Assembly (NCBI GenBank): GCA_030789695.1
Contig: CM061142.1
Location: 142,447,637-142,511,636, forward strand
Source of the DNA: Scilla litardierei
Lineage: Eukaryota; Streptophyta; Magnoliopsida; Asparagales; Asparagaceae
Length of the DNA: 64,000 nucleotides
Direction of reading: 5' to 3'
Part shown: one piece after another, positions 57,270-64,000 of the stretch
Position numbering within the stretch: position 1 is the stretch's first letter
Layout of the letters: every line of letters begins with the position of its first letter
Translations under genes and position numbers: made by a program
The notes under the pieces: generated by a model
Told to the model about the DNA's origin: nothing
Databases searched by the model: none
The model's input: only the letters and a program-made list of their open reading frames with translations

Positions 57270-60200
57270 TGGGTGGCTAGGGTTGGCCCTGCCCCAGAGG
57301 TCTGGAGGGGGGGAGCGGGCGCGTTGCCCGGCCCGTGCCCTTCTCTGGTTTGGGTGGCTAGGGTTGGCCCTGCCCAAGAGGTCTGGAGGGGGGAGCGGGC
57401 GCGTAGCCCGGCCCGTTCCCTTCTCTGGTTTGGGTGGCTAGGGTTGGCCCTGCCCCATAGGTCTGGAGGGGGGGAGCGGGCGCGTAGCCCGGCCCGTGCC
57501 CTTCTCTGGTTTGGGTGGCTAGGGTTGGCCCTCCCCCGAGGTCTGGAGGGGGGAGCGGGCGCGTAGCCCGGCCCGTGCCCACCTCTGGTTTGGGTGGCTA
57601 GGGCCGGCCCTGCCCCAGAGGTCTTGAGGGGGGGAGCGGGCGCGTAGCCCGGCCCGTGCCCTTCTCTGGTTTGGGTGGATAGGGCTGGCCCTGCCCCAGA
57701 GGTCTGGAGGGGGCGAGCGGGCGCGTAGCCCGGCCCGTGCCCTTCTCTGGTTTGGGTGGCTAGGGTTGGCCCTGCCCCAGAGGTCTGGAGGGGGGGAGCG
57801 GGCGCGTAGCCCGACCCGTGCCCACCTCTGGTTTGGGTGGCTAGGGTCGGCCCTGCCCCAGAGGTCTTGAGGGGGGGAGCGGGCGCGTAGCCCGGCCCGT
57901 GCCCTTCTCTGGTTTGGGTGGCTAGGGTTGGCCCTGCCCCAGAGGTCTGGAGGGGGGAGCGGGCGCGTAGCCCGGCCCGTGCCATTCTCTGGTTTGGGTG
58001 GCTAGGGTTGGCCCTGCCCCAGAGGTCTGGAGGGGGGGAGCGGGCGCGTAGCCCGGCCCGTGCCCTTCTCTGGTTTGGGTGGCTAGGGTTGGCCCTGCCC
58101 CAGAGGTCTGGAGGGGGGGAGCGGGCGCGTAGCCCGGCCCGTGCCCTTCTCTGGTTTGGGTGGCTAGGGTTTGCCCTGCCCCAGAGGTCTGGAGGGGGGG
58201 AGCGGGCGCGTAGCCCGGCCCGTGCCCTTCTCTGGTTTGGGTGGCTTGGGTTGGCCCTGCCCCAGAGGTCTGGAGGGGGGGAGCGGGCGCGTAGCCCGGC
58301 CCGTGCCCACCTCTGGTTTGGGTGGCTAGGGTCGGCCCTGCCCCAGAGGTCTTGAGGGGGGGAGCGGGCGCGTAGCCCGGCCCGTGCCCTTCTCTGGTTT
58401 GGGTGGATAGGGCTGGCCCTGCCCCAGAGGTCTGGAGGGGGCGAGCGGGCGCGTAGCCTGGCCTGTGCCCTTCTCTGGTTTGGGTGGCTAGGGTTGGCCC
58501 TGCCCCAGAGGTCTGGAGGGGGGGAGCGGGCGCGTAGCCCGGCCCGTGCCCACCTCTGGTTTGGGTGGCTAGGGTCGGCCCTGCCCTAGAGGTCTTGAGG
58601 GGGGGAGCGGGCGCGTAGCCCGGCCCGTGCCCTTCTCTGTTTTGGGTGGCTCGGATTGGCCCTGCCCCAGAGGTCTGGTGGGGGGGAGCGGGCGCGTAGC
58701 CCGTCCCGTGCCCTTCTCTGCTTTGGGTGGCTAGGGTTGGCCCTGCCCCAGAGGTCTGGAGGGGGGAGCGGGCGCGTAGCCCGGCCCGTGCCCTTCTCTG
58801 GTTTGTGTGGCTAGGGTTGGCCCTACCCCAGAGGTCTGGAGGGGGGGAGCGGGCGCGTAGCCCGGCCGGTGCCCTTCTCTGGTTTGGGTGGCTAGGGTTG
58901 GCCCTGCCCCAGAGGTCTGGAGGGGGGGAGCAGGCGCGTAGCCCGGCCCGTGCCCACCTATGGTTTGGGTGGCTAGGGTCGGCCCTGCCCCAGAGGTCTT
59001 AAGGGGGGGAGCGGGCGCGTAGCCCGGCCCGTGCCCACCTCTGGTTTGGGTGGCTAGGGTCGGCCCTGCCCCAGAGGTCTTGAGGGGGGGAGCGGGTGCG
59101 TAGCCCGGCCCGTGCCCTTCTCTGGTTTGGGTGGCTAGGGTTGGCCCTGCCCCAGAGGTCTTGAGGGGGGGAGCGGGCGCGTAGCCCGGCCCGTGCCCTT
59201 CTCTGGTTTGGGTGGCTAGGGTTGGCCCTGCCCCAGAGGTCTGGAGGGGGGGAGCGGGCGCGTAGCCCGGCCCGTGCCCTTCTCTGGTTTGGGTGGCTAG
59301 GGTTGGCCCTGCCCCAGAGGTCTGGAGGGGGGGAGCGGGCGCGTAGCCCGGCCCGTGCCCTTCTCTGGTTTGGGTGGCTAGGGTTGGCACTGCCCCAGAG
59401 GTCTGGAGGTGGGGAGCGGGCGCGTAGCCCGGCCCGTGCCCACCTCTGGTTTGGGTGGCTAGGGTCGGCCCTGCCCCAGAGGTCTTGAGGGGGGAGCGGG
59501 CGCGTAGCCCGGCCCATGCCCTTCTCTGGTTTGGGTGGATAGGGCTGGCCCTGCCCCAGAGGTCTGGAGGGGGCGAGCGGGCGCGTAGCCCGGCCCGTGC
59601 CCTTCTCTGGTTTGGGTGGCTAGGGTTGGCCCTGCCCAAGAGGTCTGGAGGGGGGGCGCGGGCGCGTAGCCCGGCCCGTGCCCACCTCTGGTTTGGGTGG
59701 CTAGGGTCGGCCCTGCCCCAGAGGTCTTGAGGGGGGGAGCGGGCGCGTAGCCCGGCCCGTGCCCTTCTCTGGTTTGGGTGGCTAGGGTTGGCCCTGCCCC
59801 AGAGGTCTGGAGGGGGGGAGCGGGCGCGTAGCCCGGCCCGTGCCCTTCTCTGGTTTGGGTGGCTAGGGTTGGCCCTGCCCCAGAGGTCTGGAGGGGGGGA
59901 GCGGGCGCGTTGCCCGGCCCGTGCCCTTCTCTGGTTTGGGTGGCTAGGGTTGGCCCTGCCCAAGAGGTCTGGAGGGGGGAGCGGGCGCGTAGCCCGGCCC
60001 GTTCCCTTCTCTGGTTTGGGTGGCTAGGGTTGGCCCTGCCCCATAGGTCTGGAGGGGGGGAGCGGGCGCGTAGCCCGGCCCGTGCCCTTCTCTGGTTTGG
60101 GTGGCTAGGGTTGGCCCTCCCCCGAGGTCTGGAGGGGGGAGCGGGCGCGTAGCCCGGCCCGTGCCCACCTCTGGTTTGGGTGGCTAGGGCCGGCCCTGCC

Positions 60201-63200
60201 CCAGAGGTCTTGAGGGGGGGAGCGGGCGCGTAGCCCGGCCCGTGCCCTTCTCTGGTTTGGGTGGATAGGGCTGGCCCTGCCCCAGAGGTCTGGAGGGGGC
60301 GAGCGGGCGCGTAGCCCGGCCCGTGCCCTTCTCTGGTTTGGGTGGCTAGGGTTGGCCCTGCCCCAGAGGTCTGGAGGGGGGGAGCGGGCGCGTAGCCCGA
60401 CCCGTGCCCACCTCTGGTTTGGGTGGCTAGGGTCGGCCCTGCCCCAGAGGTCTTGAGGGGGGGAGCGGGCGCGTAGCCCGGCCCGTGCCCTTCTCTGGTT
60501 TGGGTGGCTAGGGTTGGCCCTGCCCCAGAGGTCTGGAGGGGGGAGCGGGCGCGTAGCCCGGCCCGTGCCATTCTCTGGTTTGGGTGGCTAGGGTTGGCCC
60601 TGCCCCAGAGGTCTGGAGGGGGGGAGCGGGCGCGTAGCCCGGCCCGTGCCCTTCTCTGGTTTGGGTGGCTAGGGTTGGCCCTGCCCCAGAGGTCTGGAGG
60701 GGGGGAGCGGGCGCGTAGCCCGGCCCGTGCCCTTCTCTGGTTTGGGTGGCTAGGGTTTGCCCTGCCCCAGAGGTCTGGAGGGGGGGAGCGGGCGCGTAGC
60801 CCGGCCCGTGCCCTTCTCTGGTTTGGGTGGCTTGGGTTGGCCCTGCCCCAGAGGTCTGGAGGGGGGGAGCGGGCGCGTAGCCCGGCCCGTGCCCACCTCT
60901 GGTTTGGGTGGCTAGGGTCGGCCCTGCCCCAGAGGTCTTGAGGGGGGGAGCGGGCGCGTAGCCCGGCCCGTGCCCTTCTCTGGTTTGGGTGGATAGGGCT
61001 GGCCCTGCCCCAGAGGTCTGGAGGGGGCGAGCGGGCGCGTAGCCTGGCCTGTGCCCTTCTCTGGTTTGGGTGGCTAGGGTTGGCCCTGCCCCAGAGGTCT
61101 GGAGGGGGGGAGCGGGCGCGTAGCCCGGCCCGTGCCCACCTCTGGTTTGGGTGGCTAGGGTCGGCCCTGCCCTAGAGGTCTTGAGGGGGGGAGCGGGCGC
61201 GTAGCCCGGCCCGTGCCCTTCTCTGTTTTGGGTGGCTCGGATTGGCCCTGCCCCAGAGGTCTGGTGGGGGGGAGCGGGCGCGTAGCCCGTCCCGTGCCCT
61301 TCTCTGCTTTGGGTGGCTAGGGTTGGCCCTGCCCCAGAGGTCTGGAGGGGGGAGCGGGCGCGTAGCCCGGCCCGTGCCCTTCTCTGGTTTGTGTGGCTAG
61401 GGTTGGCCCTACCCCAGAGGTCTGGAGGGGGGGAGCGGGCGCGTAGCCCGGCCGGTGCCCTTCTCTGGTTTGGGTGGCTAGGGTTGGCCCTGCCCCAGAG
61501 GTCTGGAGGGGGGGAGCAGGCGCGTAGCCCGGCCCGTGCCCACCTATGGTTTGGGTGGCTAGGGTCGGCCCTGCCCCAGAGGTCTTAAGGGGGGGAGCGG
61601 GCGCGTAGCCCGGCCCGTGCCCTTCTCTGGTTTGTGTGGCTAGGGTTGGCCCTGCCCCAGAGTTCTGGAGGGGGGGAGCGGGCGCGTAGCCCGGCCCGTG
61701 CCCTTCTCTGGTTTGGGTGGCTAGGGTTGGCCCTACCCCAGAGGTCTGGAGGGGGGAAGCGGGCGCGTAGCCCGGCCCGTGCCCTTCTCTGGTTTGGGTG
61801 GCTAGGGTTGCCCCTGCCCCAGAGGTCTGGAGGGGGGGAGCGGGCGCGTAGCCCTTCCCGTGCCCTTCTCTGGTTTGGGTGGCTAGGGTTGGCCCTGCCC
61901 CAGAGGTCTCGAGGGGGGAAGCGGGCGCGTAGCCCGGCCCGTGCCCTTCTCTGGTTTGGGTGGCTAGGGTTGGCCCTGCCCCCAGAGGTCTGGAGGGGGT
62001 AGCGGGCGCGTAGCCCGGCCCGTGCCCTTCTCTGGTTTGGGTGGCTAGGGTTTGCCCTGCCCCAGAGGTCTGGAGGGGGGGAGCGGGCGCGTAGCCCGGC
62101 CCGTGCCCTTCTCTGGTTTGGGTGGCTAGGGTCGGCCCTGCCCCAGAGGTCTTGAGGGGGGGAGCGGGCGCGTAGCCCGGCCCGTGCCCTTCTCTGGTTT
62201 GGGTGGCTAGGGTTGGCCCTGCCCCAGAGGTCTGGAGGGGGGGATCGGGCGCGTAGCCAGGCCCGTTCCCTTCTCTGGTTTGGGTGGCTAGGGTTGGCCC
62301 TGCCCCAGAGGTCTGGAGGGGGCGAGCGGGCGCGTAGCCCGGCCCGTGCCCTTCTCTGGTTTGGGTGGCTAGGGTTGGCCCTGCCCCAGAGGTCTGGAGG
62401 GGGGAAGCGGGCGCGTAGCCCGGCCCGTGCCCTTCTCTGGTTTGGGTGGCTAGGGTTGGCCCTGCCCCAGAGGTCTGGAGGGGGGGCGCGGGCGCGTAGC
62501 CCGGCCCGTGCCCTTCTCTGGTTTGGGTGTCTAGCGTCGGCCCTGCCCCAGAGGTCTTGAGGGGGGGAGCGGGCGCGTAGCCCGGCCCGTGCCCTTCTCT
62601 GGTTTGGGTGGCTAGGGTCGGCCCTGCCCCAGAGGTCTGGAGGGGGGGAGCGGGCGCGTAGCCCGACCCGTGCCCACCTCTGGTTTGGGTGGCTAGGGTC
62701 GGCCCTGCCCCAGAGGTCTTGAGGGGGGGAGCGGGCGCGTAGCCCGGCCCGTGCCCTTCTCTGGTTTGGGTGGCTAGGGTTGGCCCTGCCCCAGAGGTCT
62801 GGAGGGGGGAGCGGGCGCGTAGCCCGGCCCGTGCCATTCTCTGGTTTGGGTGGCTAGGGTTGGCCCTGCCCCAGAGGTCTGGAGGGGGGGAGCGGGCGCG
62901 TAGCCCGGCCCGTGCCCTTCTCTGGTTTGGGTGGCTAGGGTTGGCCCTGCCCCAGAGGTCTGGAGGGGGGGAGCGGGCGCGTAGCCCGGCCCGTGCCCTT
63001 CTCTGGTTTGGGTGGCTAGGGTTTGCCCTGCCCCAGAGGTCTGGAGGGGGGGAGCGGGCGCGTAGCCCGGCCCGTGCCCTTCTCTGGTTTGGGTGGCTTG
63101 GGTTGGCCCTGCCCCAGAGGTCTGGAGGGGGGGAGCGGGCGCGTAGCCCGGCCCGTGCCCACCTCTGGTTTGGGTGGCTAGGGTCGGCCCTGCCCCAGAG

Positions 63201-64000
63201 GTCTTGAGGGGGGGAGCGGGCGCGTAGCCCGGCCCGTGCCCTTCTCTGGTTTGGGTGGATAGGGCTGGCCCTGCCCCAGAGGTCTGGAGGGGGCGAGCGG
63301 GCGCGTAGCCTGGCCTGTGCCCTTCTCTGGTTTGGGTGGCTAGGGTTGGCCCTGCCCCAGAGGTCTGGAGGGGGGGAGCGGGCGCGTAGCCCGGCCCGTG
63401 CCCACCTCTGGTTTGGGTGGCTAGGGTCGGCCCTGCCCTAGAGGTCTTGAGGGGGGGAGCGGGCGCGTAGCCCGGCCCGTGCCCTTCTCTGTTTTGGGTG
63501 GCTCGGATTGGCCCTGCCCCAGAGGTCTGGTGGGGGGGAGCGGGCGCGTAGCCCGTCCCGTGCCCTTCTCTGCTTTGGGTGGCTAGGGTTGGCCCTGCCC
63601 CAGAGGTCTGGAGGGGGGAGCGGGCGCGTAGCCCGGCCCGTGCCCTTCTCTGGTTTGTGTGGCTAGGGTTGGCCCTACCCCAGAGGTCTGGAGGGGGGGA
63701 GCGGGCGCGTAGCCCGGCCGGTGCCCTTCTCTGGTTTGGGTGGCTAGGGTTGGCCCTGCCCCAGAGGTCTGGAGGGGGGGAGCAGGCGCGTAGCCCGGCC
63801 CGTGCCCACCTATGGTTTGGGTGGCTAGGGTCGGCCCTGCCCCAGAGGTCTTAAGGGGGGGAGCGGGCGCGTAGCCCGGCCCGTGCCCTTCTCTGGTTTG
63901 TGTGGCTAGGGTTGGCCCTGCCCCAGAGTTCTGGAGGGGGGGAGCGGGCGCGTAGCCCGGCCCGTGCCCTTCTCTGGTTTGGGTGTCTAGGGTTGGCCCT
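57270..64000. repeat. Higher-order repeat with periods 2586 and 2266 bp, running out of the window
   Basis: A block with markers GTGCCATTCTCTGG, GGGTTTGCCCTG, CTGTTTTGGGTGGCTCGG and GTCTTAAGG occurs at 57918-59002, 60504-61588 and 62770-63854. Spacings are 2586 then 2266 bp. The copies look almost identical, and the third is cut by the window end. Confidence 0.9.

Larger units (their letters stand above)
20446..64000. repeat. 81-bp GC-rich satellite array, about 538 monomers, extends beyond the window
   Basis: The monomer runs from GGTCTGGAG through a G7-type run, AGCGGGCGCGTAGCCCGG, CCCGTGCCC, TTCTCTGG, TTTGGGTGGCTAGGGTTGG and CCCTGCCCCAGA, then repeats. The consensus is 81 bp with 59 G or C (about 73%) and five CpGs. 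Copies are strictly head-to-tail, with no inversion or insertion seen. Length variation is mostly in the G run (5-13 G). Two frequent monomer types differ at linked sites: TTCTC with GGGTTGG, and ACCTC with GGGTCGG, the latter often followed by GGTCTTGAG. Because 81 is 27 codons, one + frame and two - frames stay open across many copies, giving Trp/Leu-rich (+) and Pro/Ala-rich (-) 27-aa periodic translations. None of these is taken as a gene. Confidence 0.98.

Noticed and set aside
20446..64000. Dozens of long ORFs (up to 775 aa) on both strands
   Set aside because: They are periodic translations of the 81-bp satellite, start and stop at random monomer variants, overlap on both strands, and change frame with G-run length.
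20446..64000. Telomere-like TAGGGTT in every monomer
   Set aside because: It is a single heptamer embedded in a GC-rich 81-bp unit; there is no TTTAGGG tandem run.
20446..64000. rDNA intergenic spacer subrepeats
   Set aside because: GC-rich short repeats occur in plant rDNA spacers, but no 18S, 5.8S or 25S sequence or Pol I promoter-like context is present in 64 kb.
20446..64000. CRISPR-like array
   Set aside because: There are no unique spacers; the whole 81-bp unit repeats, and the sequence is plant.

Overview
The window reads as repeat-rich heterochromatin of a seed plant, most likely an angiosperm. The evidence is an Athila-type Ty3/gypsy gag with the plant-specific DLGAS protease signature, an Athila PBS, long plant-type LTRs, and a very long tandem satellite. 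I found no intact cellular gene, rRNA, tRNA or CRISPR array. All assignments come from reading the sequence; no database search was possible.

Positions 1-10053 hold a decayed, internally deleted Athila-like element on the + strand. In order it contains LTR sequence (1-2205, with two LTR-end-like modules), a PBS at 2206-2223, a gag-protease pseudogene (2388-4852), and a short remnant joined directly to the conserved post-pol segment. RT, RNase H and integrase are missing. A second promoter-like block (5320-5691) follows, then an env-like/ATHILA ORF-1-like pseudogene (6178-8259), a long 3' UTR with three AGCTTGGGGG-type tracts, and the start of a 3' LTR. Several stop codons look like CAG-to-TAG or CGA-to-TGA deamination. 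The LTR region carries a striking series of hairpins that share one 14-nt loop but have different, self-complementary stems.

Positions 10054-12936 look like an LTR of another Ty3/gypsy element (Tekay/Del-like, tentative). A degenerate AT-rich stretch follows to 16333, with two TA microsatellites and a 20-bp palindrome.

Positions 16334-17372 form a minus-strand LTR with perfect 8-bp terminal inverted repeats, a TATA box, and the GACTTTGGCATCGGAGG motif that I associate with Tat-lineage elements. The flanks suggest it is the 3' LTR, with the element body towards higher coordinates. GC-rich UTR-like sequence with a 375-bp tandem duplication fills 17373-20445.

From 20446 to the window end runs an uninterrupted 81-bp, about 73% GC satellite (about 538 monomers). 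It has several layers of higher-order repeats of about 0.8, 1.3, 1.7, 2.3-2.6, 3.4 and 4.7 kb. Since 81 = 3 x 27, the array is open for hundreds of codons in three of six frames; I regard these as artefacts. The most interesting hypothesis is that this satellite sits in, or grew from, the hypervariable 3' UTR of the minus-strand Tat-like retrotransposon whose 3' LTR borders it.
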